Of a stretch of 64,000 nt of DNA, positions 27,212 through 36,324 are shown piece after piece; position 1 is the stretch's first letter, and every line of letters begins with the position of its first letter. Source of the stretch: Mycolicibacterium sp. CBMA 234. Lineage in GTDB: Bacteria > Actinomycetota > Actinomycetes > Mycobacteriales > Mycobacteriaceae. Location: positions 310,001 through 374,000 of the forward strand of contig NZ_MPKW01000001.1 in assembly GCF_009729415.1 (NCBI RefSeq). The letters run 5' to 3'. A program made the position numbers and the translations under genes. Below the pieces are notes generated by a model, which made no database searches, was not told the origin of the DNA, and was given only the letters and a program-made list of their open reading frames with translations.

Positions 27212-30200
27212 TCAGTCGGAGTAGAGACTGCGATGCTGCGCTGCCCCAGCGACCTCGAAGGCCGTGGTCATCTGGCAGGCATCACAGGTCGCCGCATACC
27301 CGCAATCCGGGCAGGGTTCGACCTCGTCTGATTCGCGGCGGGCCTGGCGCGCTGCCCGCAGCCGCTCGGTCTCGGCCGCTGCAGCCGCCGCTTCGGCTTC
27401 CTCGCGGATGCGCCGTGGCGACTTGGACGGCCACCAGTTCTTGTCACCGAGTAGCGCCGCCGTCGCGGGGACCGTGACGGTACGCACGATGAAGGTGTCC
27501 AGCAGCAGACCGACGCCGATGATGAAACCGAGCTGGACGGCGCCGAGGATGCTACTGACCGTCATCGCGAGCATGGACGCCGCGAAGATCAGGCCGGCCG
27601 AGGTGATCACGCCGCCCGTCGCGGCGACCGTCTTCACGATCGCCGAACGCACCCCGTACTTCGCCTCGTCGCGTATTCGAGAAATCAACAACAGGTTGTA
27701 GTCGGCGCCGACCGCGACCAACACCAAGAACGCGATGCCTGGCACGCTCCAGGAGATGTCGTAGCCCAAGATGAATTGGAAGAACACCACCCCGATGCCC
27801 AGCGCCGAACCGTAAGACAGCACCACCGACAGCACCAGATAAAGCGGTGCCACGACGGACCGAAGCAGCTGCACCAGGATCAGGAACACCACGATGAGGG
27901 TCACGATCACGATGTACTGGATGTCGCTGTTGTAGTAGTCGCGGATGTCGCGGTTCACCGCCGACAAACCGACCATCGACACCTTGGCGTCCGACAGCGT
28001 CGTGTTGGGCAGTGCCGTCTCGGCGGCCTTGACGATCGCGTTGGTCTGGTCCATGGCTTCAGTGCCGAACGGGTTCAGTGCCGTCTGCACCAGATATCGC
28101 ACGGTGTGGCCGTCCGGTGACACGAAAAGCGTTGCCGCCTTTTCGAATTCGTTGCGGCTCAGAATCTCGGGCGGCACGTAGAAGCCGGCCATCTGCGGGG
28201 TGTTGGCGTCGCGCTTCATACCGAGCAGGAACGACGATGCCTGGTTCAGACCGCCGCCCATCCCCCGGACCTGGTCGACCAGTAGCTTCACGCCGTCGGC
28301 GAGTTGCTTGCTCGAATCGGCGAGCAGGTTGACGCCGTCTACCGCCTGCTGCAGCCGCTTCTCGAGATCCGCCGTGTCGTACAGGCGCAGCTGCTTGAGC
28401 AGGGTGGTGATGCCCTCGATGTTGGTGCCCATGCCACGGACTTTGTCGTCCGTGCCGGGGTCACTCTTGTACTGCTGCAGCATGTGCCCCAGATTGATGA
28501 CCTTCTGGACGGTCTCCGGGTCATTGCCGTCATTGACGTTCTGCAGACCGGCCTTCAGGTCGTTGCACGCGGGGTAGTAGTTACAGAACGGCGTCGCGTT
28601 CAGGGTGTCGAGGGCTCTGCCGGACCACTTGTACACGTCCGCAACCCGGACCAGCTGGCCACCGACGGCGTCACCCAGTGACGTCATCTCCGACACCATC
28701 TTGGCCGACTTGTCCAGATCGTCCAGGGTCTTGGAGCCGCCGTACTGCTTCTGCAGCGCGGACATCTGCGTCAACATGGACCGCACGGGGCCGATCGAAC
28801 CGATCACCTGCGTACGAATCTCGTTCAACGCACCGGCGAGCTGATATTCACCGTCGACGAGCTTCTGCAGCATCGCGTCATTACCGTTGATCAGGTTCGA
28901 GGCGTCTTTGAGCTTGCTGCCGACCTCGCCCGCCTGGTAGGTGGCCTTGGCCTGCTCCAACACGTCACCGGTGGGGCGGGTGATGCCGCGGACCGCGTCG
29001 ATGTGAGGCAGCTGCGCGATGCGCTGGGCCATCTGTTCCATGTCCGCCAGCGACTTGGGTGCACGAAGGTCACGCGGCGACTGGATCAGCACGAACTGCT
29101 GCATGGTGGAGCTGACCGGGAAATGCTTGTTCAGGGCCTCGTAGGCGACGTTGCTCGCCGCGGACGGGTCGAGGTCCTTGCGGTTGTCGTAGTTGTAGCG
29201 GACCAGCGTCGCGCAGCCGGCGAGCACCAGCAGCACCGCGAGGCTGCCGGCCAGGTGGGTCACCGGGCGGCGCACAATGTTGACGCCGGACCTGCGCCAG
29301 AACTTGCCGGCCATGTCCTTGCGCGCCTTGATCCAGCCGCGGCGTCCGATCAGGACGATAAACGCCGGCAGCAGCGTCACCGACGCGAAGAAACCGACCA
29401 GCACCGTTACGGCGAGCGCAGGCCCGATCGTGGCGAACACCCCGAGGGTGGCGAACGAGAGGCCGAGGAAGGTGATGGCGACAGTGCCGGCCGAGCCGGC
29501 GATGACTTCACCGATCGAGGTCAGGGCCGACACCAGCGCCTGATCGCTGGACACCCCTTGCCGGATGAACTCCTGATATCGGCTGAATAGAAATATGGCG
29601 TAGTCGGTACCGGCGCCCATCATCATGCCGGTCATCAGCACCATGGTCTGCGGCCCCACCGCGAGACCCAACACACCCAGACCAGCCACCAGCTGCTGCG
29701 CCACGATCAGCGAGACGCCGATGGTGAGCAGCGGCAGCAGCATCGCCACCAAACTTCGGTAGACGATGATCAAGATCGAGAAGACCAGGATGGCAGTGGC
29801 CGTCTCGATCATGTGCTGATCGCGGGCGCCGATTTCGTTGATGTCCTGGAACGTGGCCGACGCACCCACGATGTTCAGCGTCAGGTCGCTGCCTTTGACC
29901 ACCTCTTGCATGGTCTTCTGGGCGTTGCTGTAGGCCAGCTGGCCCGGTCCGGTACCCATGTTGCCGACCAGGCTGACCGGCAGCTGTATTGCCTTGCCGT
30001 CCTTGCTGACCATCACCTGGCGCAGCTCGGGGATGTGGATGAAGTCCTGCGTGGACTTGACGTTGGTCTTGTCTGCGTTGAGCTTGTCGACCAGCCGGCG
30101 GTACACGTCCTCGTCGGCTTTGCTGATGCCGTGGTCGTTGGTCAGCAGGACGACCGCGATGTTGCCGGCGTCGGCTTCGCGGAACGAGTTCTTCATGGCG

Positions 30201-30412
30201 TTACCGGCAACCAGCGTCGGCGCGTCGTCCGGCAGGAAGGGCGGCGGGCGGCGGCTCGCCACGTCTAGCAACGACGGAATGGCCATAAACAGGACGAGCG
30301 CCAGCCCCACCCAGGTTGCCAGGACCACGACGGGGCGCCGCACGACAAACTTGCCGAGTGCGGCGAAACCCGCGTGTGCCAAAGCTCCGCTTGGCCTGGC
30401 ACGTTTCAGCAT
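27212..30412 (-). CDS. MmpL-family lipid transporter (RND superfamily) with Cys-rich C-terminus
   Basis: 1,066 residues. Two repeats of one membrane span, a large periplasmic loop, and five spans, the MmpL layout. TM4 has the proton-relay-type GAGTDYAIFLFSRYQEF and TM10 the matching GADYNLLLISRIRDEAKYG, with the Asp-Tyr pairs kept. The C-terminal cytosolic tail (~70 residues) is Ala/Arg/Glu-rich, then has CPDCGYAATCDACQ, a C-x2-C-x5-C-x2-C arrangement. The true start is ATG at 30410-30412 (MLKRARPSG); the frame remains open upstream over the divergent UGT promoter. MmpL proteins beside Pks/Pap/FadD genes export the finished glycolipid (SL-1, acyltrehaloses, LOS). Close to MmpL10/MmpL12; which one is uncertain. 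Confidence 0.92.
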   Translation of the reverse strand: MLKRARPSGALAHAGFAALGKFVVRRPVVVLATWVGLALVLFMAIPSLLDVASRRPPPFLPDDAPTLVAGNAMKNSFREADAGNIAVVLLTNDHGISKADEDVYRRLVDKLNADKTNVKSTQDFIHIPELRQVMVSKDGKAIQLPVSLVGNMGTGPGQLAYSNAQKTMQEVVKGSDLTLNIVGASATFQDINEIGARDQHMIETATAILVFSILIIVYRSLVAMLLPLLTIGVSLIVAQQLVAGLGVLGLAVGPQTMVLMTGMMMGAGTDYAIFLFSRYQEFIRQGVSSDQALVSALTSIGEVIAGSAGTVAITFLGLSFATLGVFATIGPALAVTVLVGFFASVTLLPAFIVLIGRRGWIKARKDMAGKFWRRSGVNIVRRPVTHLAGSLAVLLVLAGCATLVRYNYDNRKDLDPSAASNVAYEALNKHFPVSSTMQQFVLIQSPRDLRAPKSLADMEQMAQRIAQLPHIDAVRGITRPTGDVLEQAKATYQAGEVGSKLKDASNLINGNDAMLQKLVDGEYQLAGALNEIRTQVIGSIGPVRSMLTQMSALQKQYGGSKTLDDLDKSAKMVSEMTSLGDAVGGQLVRVADVYKWSGRALDTLNATPFCNYYPACNDLKAGLQNVNDGNDPETVQKVINLGHMLQQYKSDPGTDDKVRGMGTNIEGITTLLKQLRLYDTADLEKRLQQAVDGVNLLADSSKQLADGVKLLVDQVRGMGGGLNQASSFLLGMKRDANTPQMAGFYVPPEILSRNEFEKAATLFVSPDGHTVRYLVQTALNPFGTEAMDQTNAIVKAAETALPNTTLSDAKVSMVGLSAVNRDIRDYYNSDIQYIVIVTLIVVFLILVQLLRSVVAPLYLVLSVVLSYGSALGIGVVFFQFILGYDISWSVPGIAFLVLVAVGADYNLLLISRIRDEAKYGVRSAIVKTVAATGGVITSAGLIFAASMLAMTVSSILGAVQLGFIIGVGLLLDTFIVRTVTVPATAALLGDKNWWPSKSPRRIREEAEAAAAAAETERLRAARQARRESDEVEPCPDCGYAATCDACQMTTAFEVAGAAQHRSLYSD

Positions 30413-30632
30413 CCCCGACAGGCTACACGCCGCAAACCCGTTCAGGCGCACCGACCGGCACCGCATTATCGATGCCGCAAAACAGCCGCACACCCGCCGT
30501 CGTGCTGTAATCGGGTGTGCCACTGATGAAGTCACCGTACCGCCGCGACCCCCGCGGCCACCAGCCCTGCGGGTTGCCATCCTTGTCCCAGCTATGCGGA
30601 GAACAGCGGCAGACCGACATGTGTGGCGCCCT

Positions 30633-31871
30633 GTGAAGTTTGCTATCGCCATCCACGGCACGCGCGGAGACATCGAGCCCAGCGGCGCAGTGGCCAGAGA
30701 ATTGCTCCGGCGCGGCCACGAAGTTCGGATGGCCGTGCCGCCGAATCTGGTCTCATTCATCGCGTCAGCGGGTCTTCCGCAACCCGCCAGCTACGGCGTG
30801 GATTCTCAACAGCAACTCGATGCAGACATCTTTCGGGACCATCTGAGCATCAAGAATCCTGTGAGTGCGGTCCGCGAGCTCCGGGACTACATGACCCAGG
30901 GCTGGCAGGACATGAGCGCCACCCTGACCGAGGTCGCCGCTGGCGCCGATCTGCTGCTGGCCGGCACCACCTACCAGGAGGTGGCCGCCAACGTCGCCGA
31001 GCATTTCGACATCCCGCTGGCCGCCCTGCACTACTTCCCGTTCCGCCCCAACCGCCAGGTGCTGCCGGTACCGCTGCCGCTGCCGCTGATCCGCCGCGGC
31101 TTCGCGGTCGGCGAATGGTTCCACTGGCAGCTGCTGAAGCAGGCCGAGGACATCCAGCGACGCACCCTGGGGCTGCCACCAGCCACCGTGCGTGCGGTAC
31201 GCCGCATCGAGGAACGCGGCGCGCTGGAAATCCAGGCGTACGACGAGGTGCTGTTTCCCGGGCTGTCCGCCGACTACGGTGCCGCCAAGCCGTTGGTCGG
31301 CTCGATGTCGATGGAGTTGGAGACCGACACCGATGCCGACGTGATGTCGTGGATTGCGGGCGGCAAACCGCCCATCTACTTCGGATTCGGCAGCATGCCG
31401 GTCGAGTCCCCCGCCGAGGCCGTGGCGATGATCGACAGGGTGTGCGCCGAACTCGGCGAGCGCGCCCTCATCAGCTCGGGTGTCTGGGACTTGCCGGACA
31501 CCGCGCTGGGTGCGCACGTCAAGCTCGTCGGCCCGGTCAACCATGCCGCGGTGTTCCCGCTGTGCCGGGCCCTGGTGCACCACGGCGGAGCGGGTACCAC
31601 CGCAGCCGGACTGCGGGCCGGCGTGCCGACCGTCGTGCTGTGGGTCAGCGCCGATCAACCGGTGTGGGCCGGACAGGTCAAGAAGCTCAAACTCGGTGCG
31701 TCACGCCGCTTTTCCCGGACCACCCCGGCATCGCTGGAGGCCGCCCTGCGCACCGCGCTGGAGCCGGAGTGCGCCGAACGGGTCCGCATCGCTGCCGGGC
31801 GCATGACGCAGCCGGCCGACAGCGTCGCGCGGACCGCAGATCTCTTGGAGAAAGCCGCCCGGGCCCGGTAG
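30633..31871 (+). CDS. UGT-type (GT1) glycosyltransferase, Rv1524/Rv1526c-like
   Basis: 412 residues. GT-B fold. The N-terminus KFAIAIHGTRGDIEPSGAVA and later YFGFGSMPV, VKLVGPVNHAAVFPLCRALVHHGGAGTTAAGLRAG and LWVSADQPVWAGQ follow M. tuberculosis Rv1524/Rv1526c closely, as far as I recall that sequence. Those genes lie in the M. tuberculosis pks5 locus. Members of this group add deoxysugars or other sugars to glycopeptidolipids or LOS. GTG start at 30633 (VKFAIAIHG); the frame stays open upstream across the divergent region. Divergent from mmpL (220 bp gap) and convergent with acyltransferase 1 (20 bp gap). Sugar donor unknown. Confidence 0.9.
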   Translation: MKFAIAIHGTRGDIEPSGAVARELLRRGHEVRMAVPPNLVSFIASAGLPQPASYGVDSQQQLDADIFRDHLSIKNPVSAVRELRDYMTQGWQDMSATLTEVAAGADLLLAGTTYQEVAANVAEHFDIPLAALHYFPFRPNRQVLPVPLPLPLIRRGFAVGEWFHWQLLKQAEDIQRRTLGLPPATVRAVRRIEERGALEIQAYDEVLFPGLSADYGAAKPLVGSMSMELETDTDADVMSWIAGGKPPIYFGFGSMPVESPAEAVAMIDRVCAELGERALISSGVWDLPDTALGAHVKLVGPVNHAAVFPLCRALVHHGGAGTTAAGLRAGVPTVVLWVSADQPVWAGQVKKLKLGASRRFSRTTPASLEAALRTALEPECAERVRIAAGRMTQPADSVARTADLLEKAARAR

Positions 31872-31891
31872 GGCCTGGGCGGGACCGCCCG

Positions 31892-33304
31892 CTAGTAGAT
31901 GGTCAGCGGCGTCAGGCCGAACTCGTCGAGCGTCTCCTTGATGTGCTCCCGCAGGACGGCCCGAGTGTTCTCAGCACCCACCTGGTAGCCCACGACGCCC
32001 AGGTTCACCCGGCCGTTGTAGCGGCCGGAGGCGACCACCAGCAGGCCACCCGGCCGCTCGATGTCGGACTTCTTGACCTTCTGCTCGACGCCCCAGCAGT
32101 TGAGGAACGTCGCCTGGTTGGCGCCGTCGGGGCGGCACATCAGGTCCGGCAGCTCGGCGAAGTTCGAGCACGTCACCGGCATGTCCCCGAGCACCAGATC
32201 AGCCGTCCGGTTCACCGCGCGACGCGGAATGAACGGGGTCAGCGGCAACAGGATGAAGGACTCGTCGGGCTGGTCCTTCGCGTTCGCCAGCGACGTGCGC
32301 AGCGCGGCCCGCAGGTCCGTCAGATCTTTGGCCACATGGGTCGGGTCGACGGTGAGGTTGGCGAATGCCATGGCGTTGGCGCGGGTGTCCTCCATGGAGG
32401 TCCGGTCGTTGACCGCCACCATCAGCGCGATGTTCCCGTCCTGCTGACGGTGCCGTTCCATCCGGACGCCCAACCGGGCGGCGAACGCGGCGGCAAGCGA
32501 ATAGGTGTTGCCGCCAAGGGTTTCGCACATCGCGTCCCACTGCTCGACATCGATGTGGGTACCGGCGAACGGCATCAGCACGTGCTCGTCGGCATTGCCC
32601 GCCGTCACCGCGGGACGGGTGTCACCGGACTTGGAAATCTCGTGACGCCGGCGGTGGAGCATCTTCGCAGCCGCCACCACGGTCCGGCGGACCTCAGGCC
32701 AGTCTCGCCGCGCCTGGCGCAGGTCAGCGCGGACGCCCTGCCAGCGGGTCCGGGATCCCGGCTGCGCATAGCCCAGATCGCGGCCCTGACCCAGCACGGC
32801 GCCGATGATGGCCGCCACCGCCCCGGTGCCATCGATCAGGCAGTGCGACAGCGCCAGTACCACCGCCGTCGAACCGTCGGTGAACGACTGCACGCCCAGA
32901 TGCCAGCCCGGACCGTGCTCCGGGTTGATCGGGATCTGCGACCGCTCCTCCAGCCAATCAGTCAATTCCGAACGGGGACGGGCAGTTTCGGCGATATCGA
33001 GTGGGCGCTCGACGGCCGGGGCCGCCACCCAGCGGGCGCGCCCGAACGGCAACGGCGAGCGTTCGATCCGCCGGGCCGCCAGACTCCGTCCGAAGTTCTC
33101 GTGGAACCGGCGCAGGCCGTCGAGGTCAACGGGCCCTTCGTAGAACCACATCGCCAACATGACCTGGACCCGGCCACTGGCCCGGTACGACAGGAAGGTC
33201 GCCTCGTCCATGTAGTCCAGACGGTCCTCTGGACGATCCAGCTCCGCCGGCAGCTTGCGGAAACGCGCGCGGCCGGTCTTCTTTGACCGGGGAACAGTGG
33301 ACAA
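31892..33304 (-). CDS. WS/DGAT- or PapA-like acyltransferase, tandem copy 1
   Basis: 470 residues. The N-terminal RLDYMDEATFLSYRASGRVQ, GPVDLDGLRRFHENFGRSL and the catalytic-type ALSHCLIDGTGAVAA (residues ~160-175) fit a CoA-dependent acyltransferase fold; HCLIDG supplies the His and Asp of HHxxxDG, with Ser in place of the first His. The late NRTADLVLGDMPVTCSNFAELPDL corresponds to the structural DFGWG-type region. Start is uncertain: TTG at 33304 is the best candidate found. The upstream neighbour on the same strand is a clear paralogue. Probably esterifies fatty chains to a sugar core of the island's glycolipid; substrate unknown. Confidence 0.8.
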   Translation of the reverse strand: MSTVPRSKKTGRARFRKLPAELDRPEDRLDYMDEATFLSYRASGRVQVMLAMWFYEGPVDLDGLRRFHENFGRSLAARRIERSPLPFGRARWVAAPAVERPLDIAETARPRSELTDWLEERSQIPINPEHGPGWHLGVQSFTDGSTAVVLALSHCLIDGTGAVAAIIGAVLGQGRDLGYAQPGSRTRWQGVRADLRQARRDWPEVRRTVVAAAKMLHRRRHEISKSGDTRPAVTAGNADEHVLMPFAGTHIDVEQWDAMCETLGGNTYSLAAAFAARLGVRMERHRQQDGNIALMVAVNDRTSMEDTRANAMAFANLTVDPTHVAKDLTDLRAALRTSLANAKDQPDESFILLPLTPFIPRRAVNRTADLVLGDMPVTCSNFAELPDLMCRPDGANQATFLNCWGVEQKVKKSDIERPGGLLVVASGRYNGRVNLGVVGYQVGAENTRAVLREHIKETLDEFGLTPLTIY

Positions 33305-33363
33305 AATAGACCTGGCCCTTCACGTCGGGTATTCGGTTGTCAAACCTGGGATTTGGGTGCGAT

Positions 33364-34788
33364 TTATTCGTAGACGGCGGACAGGCCGAACTCGGCCAGC
33401 GTGGCTTCCACATGCGTGCGCAACGTGGCTTTGGTGTTCTCGGCGCCCGGCTGGTAACCGATCACCGCCATCGACACGCGGCCGATCATCTGCATGGAAA
33501 TGACGGTGAGAATGCCCTTGCGGTGCTCCATCACCTCGCGCGGAACCTGGCCATCAACGCCGCGGGCCATCACATACTCGGCCGGCGTGCCGTCCACGCG
33601 CGCGATGTCGTCCGGCAGCACGCCGAGGTTCGAGCAGAACACCGGCAGCTCACCGAAGCCGACCGCGATATCGGCAGCCTGCGTGACGGCCCGCTTGGGC
33701 ACGAACGGCGTCAGGGGCAGCAGCTCCAACTTCTCGTCGGGCTCCTCGCGCATCTTCCGCAGGGCTTCCTTGATGACCGCACGCGTTTCCGTGAGGTCCT
33801 CGGCGGCGCCCTTCGGATTGACCCGGGCATCACCGATCAACACCGCGTTGGCACGGGTGTCCTCCAATGTGCGGTCGTTGATCGGCACGACCAATGGCAC
33901 CACGCCGTCCGCCTCGCTGAACCGGCCCATCCGCTCGGACAACCGGGCGGCGAACCCGGCGATCAACGCATAACTGTTGCCGCCGAGCGCTTTGGCCCGG
34001 GCTTCGAATTCGGCCGCGTCGATGAACGCAAAGATCGCCGGTACCACCAGGTTTTCCTTGGCACTGGCCGAATCCAGGTGGGCTGCAGCGGACTTCCCGG
34101 AGCCCCGCAGCTCGCTGCGCTTCGCGTAGGCCTGCTTCGCCGCCGACTTGATCGACCGTCCGAGTTCGGGCAGATCGCGGACGGTCTGACGGAAGTCAGC
34201 ACGCAACGCCTTCAGCGACGACCGGGACCGTGGCTGGGGCAAGCCGAGGTCGCGCCGCTGATCCATCACCGACTCGAACACCGTCAACATGGCGCCGCCG
34301 CCGTCGCCGATGCAGTGTGACCCGACCAGGCTGATCACGGTGGCACCGTCGTCGAGCGGCTGCACACCCATGTGCCAGGCCGGACCGAACTCCGGGTCGA
34401 CCGGGATCTGCGCACGTTCGTCGAGGAAATCGCCGAGTTCGGCGCGCGGGCGGACCGTCTCGTACACCCGCAGCGGCGCCGGCGGCCCCAGCGACGACAC
34501 CCACCGGTGCCGGCCGAACGGCAGAATCGACGGCTCGATGCGCCGACCAGCCAGGCCGTGACCGAAGTTGAAGTGGAACCGGCGCAGACCTTCCATGTCG
34601 ACCGGGTGCTCGTAGACCCAGACGCACTGCATGACGGCCGCCTGACCGGTGGCACGCAGACCCAGGAACATCGCTTGATCGACGTAGTCGAGCACGCGAC
34701 TCTGGTCGCTCTGGTCGTTCCGATCGCGGCGCTCATCCAGCCAGCGGCGCAACAAAGGCACACGCGACGCGCGCGTGGAGGTCGTCAC
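33364..34788 (-). CDS. WS/DGAT- or PapA-like acyltransferase, tandem copy 2
   Basis: 474 residues, paralogous to the next gene downstream: RVLDYVDQAMFLGLRATGQA, HPVDMEGLRRFHFNFGHGL, RIEPSILPFGRHRWV, SLVGSHCIGDGGGAML, LLPLTPFVPKRAVTQAADIAV and PVFCSNLGVLPDDIA all align with copy 1 at the same positions. The HCIGDG motif keeps the catalytic His and Asp spacing with Ser before the His. GTG start at 34788, only three bases after the papA-like stop, so coupled translation is likely. Two diverged copies suggest two acylation positions or two acyl chains. Function is inferred. Confidence 0.8.
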   Translation of the reverse strand: MTTSTRASRVPLLRRWLDERRDRNDQSDQSRVLDYVDQAMFLGLRATGQAAVMQCVWVYEHPVDMEGLRRFHFNFGHGLAGRRIEPSILPFGRHRWVSSLGPPAPLRVYETVRPRAELGDFLDERAQIPVDPEFGPAWHMGVQPLDDGATVISLVGSHCIGDGGGAMLTVFESVMDQRRDLGLPQPRSRSSLKALRADFRQTVRDLPELGRSIKSAAKQAYAKRSELRGSGKSAAAHLDSASAKENLVVPAIFAFIDAAEFEARAKALGGNSYALIAGFAARLSERMGRFSEADGVVPLVVPINDRTLEDTRANAVLIGDARVNPKGAAEDLTETRAVIKEALRKMREEPDEKLELLPLTPFVPKRAVTQAADIAVGFGELPVFCSNLGVLPDDIARVDGTPAEYVMARGVDGQVPREVMEHRKGILTVISMQMIGRVSMAVIGYQPGAENTKATLRTHVEATLAEFGLSAVYE

Positions 34789-34791
34789 AGC

Positions 34792-36261
34792 TCAGCCCTT
34801 CACAGCTCGAATCAGTTCGCTGCGGCAACCGTTGTGACGCAAGGCCTCCGAACGGCCGGCGCCGGAACCGCCGTCGGCGACGCGCAGGTACACCGCCCGC
34901 ATCGCATGCAGGTACTTGTCCACCGACTCGCGGGCGATCGGGTTGTCCGGATAGGCGATGGTGACCGAGGTTTCCTTCTCGGACCGGTTCACCCAGATGC
35001 CGATCTGGTACGCCGAGCGGGCGTCGCTGTAGACGCGGCCGTTGAGCCGCTCCCACTCGTTCATGATCGCCGGCGACAACGGCGGCAGGTTGGTGTCGAG
35101 GTACGACACCATGGGCACACCGGGATCCGCCTTGCGGATCGAGGCCACCTTGCCCTCGGCCAGTTCCAGCACCCGCTCGAACGGCACGTGTGCCAGATCC
35201 ATGCCGGCGTCAAACGCCTTCTGCATGGCCCGGGCGGTGTCGCCGAACGAATCGGGCACCACCGGAACGCTGATGGGCACGACGCCGGTGAACCAACCCG
35301 TCGTCATGAACTCGGCCGGGGTGCGACGCGTCGTCGTCGGGGTGATGACGTTGTAGACGGCCTCCCCGGTGAGCTCGTGCTCAGCAATCGCGGCACACGC
35401 GATGACGCCGCCGATCACGCGGGCTCCCGCGGACAGGCAGGCCGACTCGAAGCGCTCCGACTGATGCTTGTCCATCAGCCGGACAGTGAGCATCTCGCCA
35501 CCGCACGGCACGGTCGGGTCACCCAGCGGCAGCGGGAAGCACGGCAGGGTGCCGTCGTTGGCCTCGGCGAACCGGATCCAATCCTTGACCTCGGGCGACT
35601 CCAGTGTCAGCGATGCGGCGAACTCCGCCTGCTTGACGCAGTAGTCGTCGTAGCTGCCGGCGTCGGCGAGCGGAATCGGCGGGGCACCGCTGACCAGGGC
35701 CGCGTACATGAGGTGGATTTCCACCAACACCAGCCCCATCAGCAGGGCATCGGTGTGCACGTGGTCGATGCTGAAGTAGAAGGTGAAGTGGTCGTCGCGC
35801 TGGATGATCCCGAAGTGGAAGCAGTCCCACTGCAACGGGTCCGGCGTGGCCAGCACATGATCACGCCACTGCTGCGCATTCATCTCGCCGTGCTCGGTGG
35901 ACACGAGCTTGATGTCGCGCGGGCTCTTCGCCGTCCGCCGCACCACGACGTTATCCTCGGTCAGCTCGAACCAGCTGTGGAAGGTGTCGTGCCGGCGCAC
36001 GTAGGCGTTGATGACATGCGTCATGGCCCGGACATCGCACTTGCCCGGCATGTCCCACGCGGCGATGTTCAGCCGCGCCATGTCCGTGCCGTTGCGCTCA
36101 TGCGAACGGAATGCACGGATGTGCTGGCTCTGCTGGTAGCTCACCGGCACTGAGCTGACCGGCGCATTGCGCAGCTTGGTCACTGCCGCCGGCGAGGGGT
36201 TCCAGGAGGTCAGAACACCCGAGGCGCCCATCCAGTCATGGATGGTCCTAATCGCAACCAT
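34792..36261 (-). CDS. Polyketide-associated acyltransferase (PapA1/PapA2/PapA3-like)
   Basis: 489 residues. A typical glycolipid Pap: N-terminus VAIRTIHDWMGASGVLTSW, PVSYQQSQHIRAF, YVRRHDTFHSWFE, and the catalytic motif FYFSIDHVHTDALLMG, which keeps His and Asp with the HxxxD spacing (Ala for the usual Gly). Later segments TTGWFTGVVPISVPV and DPGVPMVSYLDTNLPPL are family features. The ATG at 36259-36261 has AGGAG seven bases upstream. Sits 63 bp downstream of the polyketide synthase gene, same strand. PapA proteins of this group transfer fatty acyl or polyketide chains onto trehalose. Which sugar is used here is unknown. Confidence 0.9.
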   Translation of the reverse strand: MVAIRTIHDWMGASGVLTSWNPSPAAVTKLRNAPVSSVPVSYQQSQHIRAFRSHERNGTDMARLNIAAWDMPGKCDVRAMTHVINAYVRRHDTFHSWFELTEDNVVVRRTAKSPRDIKLVSTEHGEMNAQQWRDHVLATPDPLQWDCFHFGIIQRDDHFTFYFSIDHVHTDALLMGLVLVEIHLMYAALVSGAPPIPLADAGSYDDYCVKQAEFAASLTLESPEVKDWIRFAEANDGTLPCFPLPLGDPTVPCGGEMLTVRLMDKHQSERFESACLSAGARVIGGVIACAAIAEHELTGEAVYNVITPTTTRRTPAEFMTTGWFTGVVPISVPVVPDSFGDTARAMQKAFDAGMDLAHVPFERVLELAEGKVASIRKADPGVPMVSYLDTNLPPLSPAIMNEWERLNGRVYSDARSAYQIGIWVNRSEKETSVTIAYPDNPIARESVDKYLHAMRAVYLRVADGGSGAGRSEALRHNGCRSELIRAVKG

Positions 36262-36324
36262 GTGCACTCTCCTGTGTTTCGGTGAATTCAGCGTGCGGCT
36301 TCTGTGACGCCCTACCCTGACCCG

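Noticed and set aside
30623..33286. An 887-codon plus-strand open frame
   Set aside because: It overlaps the UGT gene in another frame and runs antisense through acyltransferase 1; composition is that of a shadow frame.
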